From: CAYLMG01 sp964464635
GTDB taxonomy: Bacteria; Planctomycetota; Phycisphaerae; Sedimentisphaerales; Anaerobacaceae
Direction: 5' to 3'
Assembly (NCBI GenBank): GCA_964464635.1
Contig: CAYXGT010000066.1
Span: 1-15,825 of the forward strand
DNA length: 15,825 nt
Part shown: in pieces, positions 1 through 6,192 of the stretch
Layout: each line of letters opens with the position of its first letter
How positions within the stretch are numbered: position 1 is the stretch's first letter
Program-made: the position numbers and the translations under genes
Notes under the pieces: model-generated
What the model was told of the DNA's origin: nothing
What the model saw: only the letters and a program-made list of their open reading frames with translations
Database searches by the model: none

Positions 1-153
1 CGGCCAATTATTCTGTATAAGGACAAGTGTGTGTCTCTCTCCGCCGGAAATCTTAAAAACCTTTGCATCGTCTTTCAAATCTGCAAAAGCCGGCAAACTA
101 ATGATAAAAATAATTAACGATATGATGCAGATAAGATATTTCTTCGCTGTCAT
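1..153 (-). CDS. Secreted protein, probable RCC1-repeat type (N-terminus only)
   Basis: The gene reads leftward off the window edge, so only the first 51 codons are present. The ATG at 153-151 follows a full Shine-Dalgarno AAGGAGG (167-161) at 7-nt spacing. Residues 1-20 form a signal peptide: Lys-rich start, an Ile/Leu-rich core and an AFA cleavage site before Asp. The mature start ends with ISGGERHTLVLIQNN, which resembles the G-x-x-H-(T/S)-x-x-L beginning of an RCC1/beta-propeller blade. That assignment rests on one partial repeat and is tentative. The gene lies 37 nt downstream of a PEP-CTERM gene on the same strand and may be cotranscribed with it. It is probably an exported or surface protein. 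Confidence 0.6.
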   Translation of the reverse strand, partial: MTAKKYLICIISLIIFIISLPAFADLKDDAKVFKISGGERHTLVLIQNNWP

Positions 154-172
154 TATTAATCCTCCTTAAATA

Positions 173-192
173 AAAATATTGTGAAATATTTT
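173..192 (-). other. A/T-only hairpin between PEP-CTERM gene and RCC1-like gene
   Basis: AAAATATT, GTGA loop, AATATTTT: a perfect 8-bp stem overlapping the PEP-CTERM stop codon. It contains no G-C pair in the stem, so it is a weak terminator at best. It may be an mRNA processing or attenuation point in a two-gene transcript. Confidence 0.3.
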
Positions 193-832
193 AATTCCGC
201 TTTTTAAGAAGCAGACATCCTAATCCTAATAATAATATAGTTAACGGTTCAGGAACAGCGGAAGTTACTGTGGCATCGATACCATATCCGCCTCTTTCAC
301 CTTCTATACGCAGACCGTATAAGTATGACTGCCATACATCCAGATCTGGGGCGGTTGTTAACAGGGCATCACTTGAAAGAGCAGTCGCGGAGTTATCTAT
401 AAGTTGCCATTTGATAAGATCTACTGAGCTTCCATTGGAAAGAGAAAGGTTGTTATAACTTATTAAGGCATAGTTATCATGCAACCCTCCAGATGTTGAA
501 TCATTTACCATTTCCATAAGAAACCTAACATCCGACGAGTTCGTCTCGAAGTTGAATCCGCCAACAGTCAGGAATATCCCGTAAGGAGAACTGTAATGGA
601 AATAATCTCCCACCTGTGACGATGGATTGGTGTCGATTGTAGTAGATTCAAAAATGTACCATCCGGTTATGATATCACCGGGACTTATCAGCCCATCCAG
701 GTAGCCATCGTCAGGGCCATCATCTGTTACAGAATCGACCACCGCCTCGATTTGTATGGTTACAAGGTAAGCATTAGCCGGCTGGATACAAGCCAACAGA
801 AATAGAATTGTTATGATTACTTTGGTTTTCAT
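191..832 (-). CDS. PEP-CTERM sorting-domain protein (exosortase substrate)
   Basis: A 213-aa exported protein. It starts with a signal peptide (residues 1-21, cleavage after ANA) and ends with a classical PEP-CTERM tripartite signal: VPEP (about 193-196), a Leu/Gly transmembrane stretch, and KKRN at the C-terminus. In this family the tail is recognised and cleaved by an exosortase at the membrane. The central part is Gly/Ser/Asp-rich, with no catalytic motif I recognise and no Cys after the signal. The frame is open upstream to an ATG at 988. I choose the ATG at 832 because it begins the signal peptide, has GGAG just upstream (843-838), and the best promoter has its -10 at 996-991, which puts the transcription start inside or after that upstream ATG. 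Confidence 0.88.
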   Translation of the reverse strand: MKTKVIITILFLLACIQPANAYLVTIQIEAVVDSVTDDGPDDGYLDGLISPGDIITGWYIFESTTIDTNPSSQVGDYFHYSSPYGIFLTVGGFNFETNSSDVRFLMEMVNDSTSGGLHDNYALISYNNLSLSNGSSVDLIKWQLIDNSATALSSDALLTTAPDLDVWQSYLYGLRIEGERGGYGIDATVTSAVPEPLTILLLGLGCLLLKKRN

Positions 833-990
833 TTTTTCTCCTTTCAAGTTTTGTGTGATTGAAAATATAAGATTATTACGTTTAAGGAATTGCTCTTTAT
901 AGACAGGTATTATTCCGCTTTTGGTGTCTGCCTCCCTCATCCGGTTATGTCCTTCAATACTCATATAAACTCTCTCGAAGTCCAGCATTA

Positions 991-1019
991 ATTATACCGA
1001 AAAAGTATGTTTATTTCAA
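991..1019 (-). promoter_or_regulatory. Sigma-70-like promoter for the PEP-CTERM gene
   Basis: On the minus strand, TTGAAA (1019-1014, 5 of 6 to consensus), a 17-nt spacer and TATAAT (996-991, 6 of 6). This is the best promoter match seen in the window. The predicted start near 984 leaves a leader of about 150 nt before the ATG at 832. Confidence 0.6.
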
Positions 1020-1186
1020 GAAAATTCCGTTTTTTCAGCAAAATACCAGATATTAGAACTATACTAAAACAGAATAGCAAAACAAACTTTTTCCGGCAGA
1101 TGGGTTTGTGATATGAAAAAAAGGTTAAATTATGATGACTTTTTAAGTTATAATAAATTCTATAAAACCCGTCTGTCTCTGATATA

Positions 1187-1215
1187 ATACTATAAGCACA
1201 AAACCGCTTTGTCAA
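1187..1215 (-). promoter_or_regulatory. Second upstream promoter candidate
   Basis: On the minus strand, TTGACA (1215-1210, 6 of 6), a 17-nt spacer and TAGTAT (1192-1187, 4 of 6). It lies about 200 nt upstream of the better -10 at 996-991. It could be an alternative start for the same leftward transcript. Confidence 0.35.
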
Positions 1216-1387
1216 TAGAAAAATGACAAAAATTTACAATTTTTACGAAAATTTATGAAACCGGCAATATCGCGATTATTATTACGTAATGCGTATATAG
1301 TATTGCGGATTGCGAAAAACCCTCCAAATGGAAAAGAAAACGCCCGAATAAATACAATCCTGCAATAAATTCTTTATAAAGACAAAT

Positions 1388-1405
1388 CCCCGAATGAATT
1401 CGGGG
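1388..1405. repeat. REP-like GC-rich hairpin 1
   Basis: CCCCGAAT, GA, ATTCGGGG: an 8-bp perfect stem followed by GGCTAT. Its architecture matches the neighbour at 1430-1450: an outer CCCC/GGGG clamp, an A/T-rich inner stem and a trailing GCTA. The pair therefore looks like two members of one small palindromic repeat family. There is no T-run, so these are not typical terminators. Confidence 0.5.
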
Positions 1406-1429
1406 GCTATATATAACTACAAAAGAATA

Positions 1430-1450
1430 CCCCTAACGTAAAGTTAGGGG
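1430..1450. repeat. REP-like GC-rich hairpin 2
   Basis: CCCCTAAC, GTAAA loop, GTTAGGGG: an 8-bp perfect stem followed by CTAAAC and a G6 run. It is 24 nt downstream of the first hairpin and about 100 nt upstream of the hppA start, so it would lie in the hppA 5' leader if transcription starts before it. Confidence 0.5.
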
Positions 1451-1564
1451 CTAAACGGGGGGTAAATAAATTCTTGCAAAAGGTTGGATTTTGGTTAAAC
1501 TGCGCTATCTTTTTGTCTGTTGTGTCTAAGTAAAAAATCGGCTGATATTTTAAGGAGAAAATAA

Positions 1565-3970
1565 GTGAAGAAGATTAAGGCTTTGATAGTTTTCGCGGTT
1601 GCGGTTTTGGGGCTGCCTGCGGTAGCGTCGGCGGCAGAGGCGGTTAGTCAGCAGTATGATAAGATACCGGTTTTGTGGTTTCTTGCTCCGGCGGCTTCGA
1701 TAATTGCGCTGGTTTTCGCGTATTTCTTTTATAAGAAGGTGATGTCGGCGCCGCAGGGTACGGAAAAGATGATTACAATAGCGGGGCACGTCAGAGAGGG
1801 TGCGTATGCGTACCTGTTTTCTCAGTATAAGGTGGTGGCGTTTGTATTTTTCCTGCTGTTTGTTTTGTTTGTTGTATTGGCTTACTTCGGTTTGCAGAAT
1901 CCGTTTGTGCCGGTAGCGTTTTTGACGGCGGGTTTTTTCAGTGCGCTTACCGGTTTTCTTGGGATGAAGACGGCGACGAACGCGTCATCGAGAACGGCGC
2001 AGGGGGCGAGCGTGAGTCTTAATCGCGGGCTGCAGGTTGCGTTCAGGAGCGGTGCGGTGATGGGGCTGGTAGTTGTGGGATTCGGGCTGTTGAATATCAC
2101 AATATGGTACTGGATTCTCGATAGTCTGATTTATACGGCTGAGCATATGAGAGACGGGCTGGAATTTTTGGGGCTGGTGCTTGTGCCGAAGGGAATGAAT
2201 CCCGACCATAAGCTGGTTGAGATTACGACGACGATGGTGACATTTGCGATGGGTGCATCGACGCAGGCGCTGTTCGCACGTGTCGGCGGCGGGATTTATA
2301 CGAAGGCGGCGGACGTCGGGGCTGACCTTGTAGGCAAGGTGGAGGCCGGCATACCGGAAGATGACCCGCGGAACCCGGCTACAATAGCAGATAACGTGGG
2401 CGATAACGTTGGTGACGTTGCGGGGATGGGAGCGGATTTGTTCGAGAGCTATTGCGGCTCGATATTGGCGACGGCGGCACTGGGGGCGGCTCTGGGAGCG
2501 AATGTACTGGCCAAGGTCGGGATGGACCCGTTCAAGGCTGTTCTGGCGCCGACGGTCGTTGCGGGCGTTGGGATACTGCTTTCGATTATCGGGATGTTCC
2601 TGGTGCGGTGCAGGGAAGAGGCGTCGCAGAAGAATCTTTTACGGGCCTTGTTGACGGGGACATTGAGCAGCTCGTTATTGATTGTTGCAGCACTTGTGGT
2701 GATGGCATCGACGGACTGGATAAGCTGGGGGATTTTCGGGTCGGTTGTATCGGGTCTTATCAGCGGGGTGCTGATAGGCCAGTTCACGGAGTACTATACA
2801 TCGGATGAGTATTCGCCGACGCGAGGTATTGCTGAGCAGACGAAGATGGGAGCGGCGACGACGATAATTAACGGCTTTGCTACGGGGATGTACTCTGCGG
2901 GTCTGCCGGTAGTGACTATTGTGATTGCGATTTTATGCGCGTTCGGTTTTGCGGGCGGGTTCAGTAATGTTGGTATAGGACTTTATGGGATTGGATTTGC
3001 GGCGGTCGGGATGCTTGCGACGCTGGGAATTACGCTTGCGACGGATGCGTACGGGCCTATAGCGGATAATGCGGGCGGTAATGCCGAGATGAGCGGGCTC
3101 GGGCCTGAGGTTCGAAAGAGGACGGATGCATTAGATGCGCTGGGTAATACGACGGCGGCGACGGGTAAGGGATTTGCGATAGGCTCGGCGGCACTGACGG
3201 CGATGGCGCTGCTGGCGGCGCTGATAGAGTCGATTCGAGTCTGGATAGGAAGGCTGGCAGAAGAGAACGGCGGGATTTATCAGGTAGGCCAGGTCGTCTT
3301 CTCAAAAGGTAAGGCGGTGGGAGGTGCTATCGACGTTACGACGGCGAGGATGGCTGACTTCGTGGCGGCGTATGATTTGAGCATAATGAATCCGAAGCTG
3401 CTGTGCGGATTGTTCCTGGGTGCGATGATGGCGTTTATCTTCTGCGCGATGACAATGAAGGCGGTCGGCAAGACGGCCGGCGATATGGTCAACGAGGTGC
3501 GAAGACAGTTTCGTGAAATAGCAGGGATAATGGAGGGTACGGGCAAGCCTGATTACGCACGGTGCGTTGCGATATCGACAAAAGGCGCTCAAAGGCAGAT
3601 GGTTGTTCCATCGCTGCTGGCGATATCAGTGCCTGTTATAGCGGGGCTTGTGCTCGGTGTGGCAGGTGTGATGGGACTGCTGGCAGGCGGGCTGACGTGC
3701 GGATTTGTTCTTGCGGTGACATTGAACAACGCAGGCGGGGCGTGGGATAACGCCAAAAAGTATATCGAGAAAGGAAACCTGGGCGGCAAGGGAAGCGATG
3801 CACATAAGGCGGCGGTTGTCGGTGATACTGTCGGCGACCCGTTCAAGGATACGTCCGGGCCGAGCCTGAACATACTTATAAAACTGATGAGTATGGTTGC
3901 GGTTGTGTTCGCGGGAGTTATCGTCAAACTTTCGCCTGTTATAGGAAGCTGGCTGCATATAGGCGATTGA
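1565..3970 (+). CDS. hppA: K+-dependent membrane-bound pyrophosphatase, probably Na+-pumping
   Basis: An 801-aa integral membrane pump that couples PPi hydrolysis to cation export. Family signatures are intact: DVGADLVGKVE (250-260), DNVGDNVGD (276-284), DNAGGNAEMS (501-510), and the C-terminal GDTVGDPFKDTSGPS (753-767). In GNTTAATGKG (527-536) the subtype residues are Ala531 and Gly534, the K+-dependent state; K+-independent enzymes carry Lys and Thr there. The ionisable Glu is Glu294 in ADLFESY, the arrangement typical of Na+ or Na+/H+ pumps rather than the shifted Glu of K+-independent H+ pumps. Ion specificity is inferred. The first 23 residues look like a cleavable signal peptide (VASA|A), and the protein is longer than the usual roughly 660-770 residues. 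The start is GTG with AAGGAG (1552-1557) 7 nt upstream. It is followed by its own terminator. Confidence 0.96.
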   Translation: MKKIKALIVFAVAVLGLPAVASAAEAVSQQYDKIPVLWFLAPAASIIALVFAYFFYKKVMSAPQGTEKMITIAGHVREGAYAYLFSQYKVVAFVFFLLFVLFVVLAYFGLQNPFVPVAFLTAGFFSALTGFLGMKTATNASSRTAQGASVSLNRGLQVAFRSGAVMGLVVVGFGLLNITIWYWILDSLIYTAEHMRDGLEFLGLVLVPKGMNPDHKLVEITTTMVTFAMGASTQALFARVGGGIYTKAADVGADLVGKVEAGIPEDDPRNPATIADNVGDNVGDVAGMGADLFESYCGSILATAALGAALGANVLAKVGMDPFKAVLAPTVVAGVGILLSIIGMFLVRCREEASQKNLLRALLTGTLSSSLLIVAALVVMASTDWISWGIFGSVVSGLISGVLIGQFTEYYTSDEYSPTRGIAEQTKMGAATTIINGFATGMYSAGLPVVTIVIAILCAFGFAGGFSNVGIGLYGIGFAAVGMLATLGITLATDAYGPIADNAGGNAEMSGLGPEVRKRTDALDALGNTTAATGKGFAIGSAALTAMALLAALIESIRVWIGRLAEENGGIYQVGQVVFSKGKAVGGAIDVTTARMADFVAAYDLSIMNPKLLCGLFLGAMMAFIFCAMTMKAVGKTAGDMVNEVRRQFREIAGIMEGTGKPDYARCVAISTKGAQRQMVVPSLLAISVPVIAGLVLGVAGVMGLLAGGLTCGFVLAVTLNNAGGAWDNAKKYIEKGNLGGKGSDAHKAAVVGDTVGDPFKDTSGPSLNILIKLMSMVAVVFAGVIVKLSPVIGSWLHIGD

Positions 3971-4016
3971 CGCACTCTGTTGTGGAGTTGACATTATTAT
4001 TTTTAAGGTGTACTCT

Positions 4017-4050
4017 ATCGGGGCGGCTGGGAACGGCTGTCCCGATTTTA
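4017..4050 (+). terminator. Rho-independent terminator after hppA
   Basis: A 13-bp stem (three G-U pairs allowed) with a GGAA tetraloop: left arm 4017-4029 (ATCGGGGCGGCTG), right arm 4034-4046, then TTTT. It lies between hppA and rsfS, so rsfS probably depends on read-through or its own start. Confidence 0.75.
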
Positions 4051-4071
4051 TTGCGATATTGAGGGTTTGGA

Positions 4072-4428
4072 TTGGCAAAGAGCCGGGCTACATTAGCTAA
4101 AGATTTGAGCATTGCTGCTGCCAGGATTGCTGGCCAGCGGCGTTGCAGTGGTATTTTAGTTCTGGATTTGCGAGGCAAGTCGCCGGCGACAGATTTTTTT
4201 GTGATTGCAACGGGTACTTCCGACAGGCAGATGCGGTCTGTGGCCGATGAGATTAGCACAGAGGCAAAGAGATGCGGCTTTTCTCTTTTCGGCAGGGCCG
4301 GCTACGAGCAGGCAAAGTGGATACTGCTGGACTTTGTCGATGTCGTTGTGCATATCTTTGACAGTGAATTTCGCGATTACTACGATTTGGAGCTCCTCTG
4401 GGGCGATGCAAAAAGGGTTGAGTTTTAA
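4072..4428 (+). CDS. rsfS: Ribosomal silencing factor RsfS (iojap/YbeB family)
   Basis: 118 residues, the normal length for RsfS. This protein binds uL14 on the 50S subunit and blocks 30S joining, lowering translation during nutrient limitation. The family core is clear: ILVLDLRGKSPATDFFVIATG (written here as ILVLDLRGKS then PATDFFVIATGTS), then RQMRSVADEI, then the C-terminal block WILLDFVDVVVHIF and FRDYYDLELLWGDA. The start is TTG at 4072 with GAGGG (4061-4065) at suitable spacing; no ATG lies in frame before the conserved core. It follows hppA in the same direction across a terminator. Confidence 0.95.
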   Translation: MAKSRATLAKDLSIAAARIAGQRRCSGILVLDLRGKSPATDFFVIATGTSDRQMRSVADEISTEAKRCGFSLFGRAGYEQAKWILLDFVDVVVHIFDSEFRDYYDLELLWGDAKRVEF

Positions 4429-4453
4429 CCGCAGAGAGCGCAGAGAAAAATTT
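4427..4453 (+). repeat. Degenerate 'ACC-CAGAGA-CAGAGAAAAA' repeat unit
   Basis: AACCGCAGAGAGCGCAGAG plus an A-run, starting in the rsfS stop codon. Its reverse complement resembles the segments at 5464-5487 (CTCTGAGTTTTCTGTGGTG) and 5729-5757 (ending in CTCCGTGGTTG). It therefore belongs to the dispersed intergenic repeat family of this window, in the opposite orientation. Confidence 0.45.
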
Positions 4454-4481
4454 ACACAAAATCGGTAAACGTCCACTCATA

Positions 4482-4497
4482 TTGTTTTCGAAAACAA
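4482..4497. promoter_or_regulatory. 16-bp perfect palindrome upstream of the HIRAN gene
   Basis: TTGTTTTC/GAAAACAA, a perfect inverted repeat with no spacer, 109 bases before the HIRAN ATG. A spacerless palindrome of this size suits a dimeric repressor site. No T-run follows. The role as operator is inference; it could also be a remnant of the repeats nearby. Confidence 0.35.
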
Positions 4498-4605
4498 ATT
4501 TCCGAAATTCTCTTAAATTTTACTATTTTTATGCTAACAATCAAAAAAAATCAGATAGAATAATAATATTATAAAAAACACAAATAGTTAATTCTTAAAA
4601 CAAAT

Positions 4606-5208
4606 ATGGGAATATTTAATTTTATAAAAGGAAAACAGAATTATGGACAACTTGATGTTGTTCTTTGTGAATCATATAATGACGTTGGTAATGATGTTTT
4701 TTTTAGATTTGTTAAAGACCAACCGAATGTCATACGAATCAAACAAGAATATAATTTGCACAGTAATAATCAAAAAGGAACAAAATATAAGTTAGATATG
4801 ATAGAAGAAGATTGGGGGATTGAAGTAAGTGGCATATCATATCGAATTGATAATGCCCTTCATTTCATATCTGGTAAAAGTCGGAGAGTAATTTTAATAC
4901 CTCAACCAATGGAAAAGTATCCACATGCCATCGCCGTATATGGACAATGGTTAAATCCGCAAGGCAAAACTCAACAAGAACATTTAGGATATCTTCCCAA
5001 TGATTACGCTAAGCAAATATCAAACAAAATAAGAGACAATAAAAATTCTATACTCGCAGGAAAATTATCAAAAATATTTATCCCATATAAGAAAAAACAG
5101 ACTCCCGGTTTAAGAATAGATGTTGCTATATTCCAACCTGCTCTACCACGGTTTGAAATACATGGTTATAACAAATCTAATGGTCGAAAGAGAAAAAAAC
5201 ATATATAG
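4606..5208 (+). CDS. HIRAN-domain protein, frame ends early at an A7 run
   Basis: 200 residues in this frame. Residues 72-165 resemble a HIRAN domain, a DNA-end or stalled-fork binding module found alone or fused to helicases. Seen are VSGISYR, VILIPQP, HAIAVYGQW and HLGYLPNDYAKQI. The usual E-P-x-N-x-x-D segment is altered to QPMEKYPHAIAV, so the ligand pocket may differ. Residues 1-70 and 166-200 are not recognised. The gene is markedly A+T-rich against its neighbours (13 G/C of 60 at 4741-4800), which suggests horizontal transfer. There is no clear Shine-Dalgarno before the ATG. The frame ends GRKRKKHI at 5208, straight after an A7 run, while a coding-like frame continues to 5291, so the intact protein is probably about 228 aa. 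Confidence 0.7.
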   Translation: MGIFNFIKGKQNYGQLDVVLCESYNDVGNDVFFRFVKDQPNVIRIKQEYNLHSNNQKGTKYKLDMIEEDWGIEVSGISYRIDNALHFISGKSRRVILIPQPMEKYPHAIAVYGQWLNPQGKTQQEHLGYLPNDYAKQISNKIRDNKNSILAGKLSKIFIPYKKKQTPGLRIDVAIFQPALPRFEIHGYNKSNGRKRKKHI

Positions 5209-5291
5209 CCAAAGACGTAGAAGAGGCTATCTTGAAAGCACAGAAAGACGGGATAATAGTTGATAGTAGTAAAATTAAAAAGATTAATTGA
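5196..5291 (+). other. Frameshifted C-terminal continuation of the HIRAN gene
   Basis: From the A7 run (5193-5199) the -1 frame reads KTYIAKDVEEAILKAQKDG (5196-5252), then IIVDSSKIKKIN and TGA at 5289-5291. This is a plausible amphipathic helix and tail that follows GRKRK naturally. The preceding zero-frame codons AGA AAA AAA C form an A-AAA-AAA heptamer, the type used for programmed -1 slippage. Alternatives are loss of one A in the run (pseudogene) or an assembly error. Confidence 0.6.
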
Positions 5292-5438
5292 AAAAATATG
5301 AAAGAACAGCAAAAAATAGGGACAGCCACCTCTTTTTTCTGCCAAATATTAATTTTAATCATTCGCTGCAAATTATATTTTTTCAATCATGAATAATCAA
5401 GAAATCTCTTCGTTCTCAGTGCAATCAGCGATTAAGTA

Positions 5439-5757
5439 ATTCGTGCAATTCGTGGTTGGATTTTTTCTCTGAGTTTTCTGTGGTGAAGAATTTTTATTTT
5501 TTCTCCTGACTTTATAAAAGGTTCGTAGTCCTTTTGTTTAAACAAAAGGACTATAAGCATTTTCCATTAATAGCCGTGTTAATCCAGTGTTAATCAGTGT
5601 CAAATTTTTTCGTGCATTTTTGTGTCTAATATTTTTAGTGAAATCTGTGAAATCAGTGGCTAAAATTTATTCGTGTATTTTCGTGTTTATTCGTGGTTAG
5701 ATTTTTTCTTTTGCCTTTTGATTTTTTTCTTAGTGTCTTCGAGTCTCCGTGGTTGAA
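5439..5757 (-). repeat. Block of degenerate CGTG/GTGTT repeats
   Basis: Recurring short phrases: TTCGTGCAATTCGTGGTTGG (5441-5460), GTGTTAATCCAGTGTTAATC (5577-5596), TTCGTGTATTTTCGTG (5670-5685), TTTATTCGTGGTTAG (5686-5700), and CTCCGTGGTTG (5745-5755). Written on the minus strand these read AACCACGAAT...AACACGAA...CCACGGAGAC. Another unit lies at 6853-6881. They are diverged, not tandem in a fixed period, and confined to intergenic DNA. Confidence 0.6.
5490..5553. repeat. Partial repeat copy C with a 28-bp perfect palindrome
   Basis: An AT-box ATTTTTATTTTTTC (5490-5503), shared with copies A and B, is followed by TATAAAAGG and then a perfect 28-bp palindrome at 5526-5553. Its left half is TAGTCCTTTTGTTT and its centre GTTTAAAC. 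The palindrome takes the hairpin position found in copies A and B but with unrelated sequence. Confidence 0.55.
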
Positions 5758-5760
5758 AAA

Positions 5761-5873
5761 ATTCTTATTTTTTCATTGAATATATCGCTCTTATCTGGTA
5801 TAAGAACTATAACTGGGGGAGGCCCCATTACGGGGCTGCGGAGTCCCGCAACGAAACAGAACAGCAGTTCAAG
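5761..5873 (+). repeat. Modular repeat copy A
   Basis: The order is: AT-box ATTCTTATTTTTTCATTGA (5761-5779), GGTATAAG (5798-5805), hairpin GCCCC-ATTAC-GGGGC (5822-5836), then a conserved tail GCGGAGTCCCGC (5838-5849) and CGAAACAGAACAGCAGTTCA (5852-5871). Copy B at 6915-7020 has the same order. The AT-box matches in 18 of 19 positions, and the tail is alignable across about 35 nt with few changes. Confidence 0.65.
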
Positions 5874-6012
5874 CGTAAACTCTTTCTTAACAAGGAGTAG
5901 CGGGTGTTTAATAGTTTACATTATAAGAATTTATCCCGTTTAGCAGTCGCCGAAACGGCGATTATACTTATTTTCACCTTCTTAAAAATTGATATTAACC
6001 GTAAATTTTTCC

Positions 6013-6040
6013 TTGATTTTAAACTCATATAGTCTATAAT
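6013..6040 (+). promoter_or_regulatory. Sigma-70-like promoter for the second PEP-CTERM gene
   Basis: TTGATT (6013-6018, 4 of 6), a 16-nt spacer and TATAAT (6035-6040, 6 of 6). The start expected near 6047 gives a leader of about 145 nt before the ATG, close to that of the first PEP-CTERM gene. Confidence 0.5.
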
Positions 6041-6160
6041 AAAAATCGTACATTTCAGGCAGCTAGCTTGGATGAGAAGAGATATGAGGAGCAGTGATGA
6101 GAAAAGAAGAGCTTGCAAGTCCATTTGTCCATTCACTAATTCCTTTTTAAAAACATAAAT

Positions 6161-6183
6161 TCATCAATCATTTTGATGAGGTG
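6161..6183 (+). promoter_or_regulatory. Hairpin abutting the ribosome binding site
   Basis: TCATCAA-TCATT-TTGATGA: a 7-bp perfect stem (6161-6167 with 6173-6179) whose 3' arm runs directly into the Shine-Dalgarno GAGGTG (6178-6183). Folding would partly sequester the binding site. A control function is inferred. Confidence 0.35.
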
Positions 6184-6192
6184 TAGATGATT

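Larger units (their letters stand above)
833..1564. other. Intergenic region with divergent signals
   Basis: About 730 bases between leftward PEP-CTERM and rightward hppA genes. It holds the two leftward promoter candidates, an A+T-rich middle, two REP-like hairpins (1388-1450), and the hppA ribosome binding site AAGGAG at 1552-1557. I see no convincing gene. The 75-codon minus frame at 988-1215 has no Shine-Dalgarno and overlaps the promoters. Confidence 0.6.
5292..6012. other. Intergenic repeat-rich region without genes
   Basis: About 720 bases with no credible gene. It contains GGGACAGCCACC (5319-5330), blocks of CGTG/GTGTTT-type degenerate repeats, an AT-box with a 28-bp palindrome, and repeat copy A (5761-5873). 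It ends with a small TCGCCG-AAA-CGGCGA hairpin (5947-5961). The open frame at 5749-5943 runs through the repeats and lacks coding character. Confidence 0.6.

Noticed and set aside
988..1215. 75-codon minus-strand frame
   Set aside because: No Shine-Dalgarno, low-complexity Phe/Tyr/Leu-rich peptide, and it overlaps two promoter candidates.
1882..4078. Long frames antisense or out of frame to hppA
   Set aside because: Shadows of a G+C-rich gene with strong codon bias; no start signals and no family similarity.
5749..5943. 64-codon plus-strand frame
   Set aside because: Runs through repeat copy A, no ribosome binding site, peptide without domain character.
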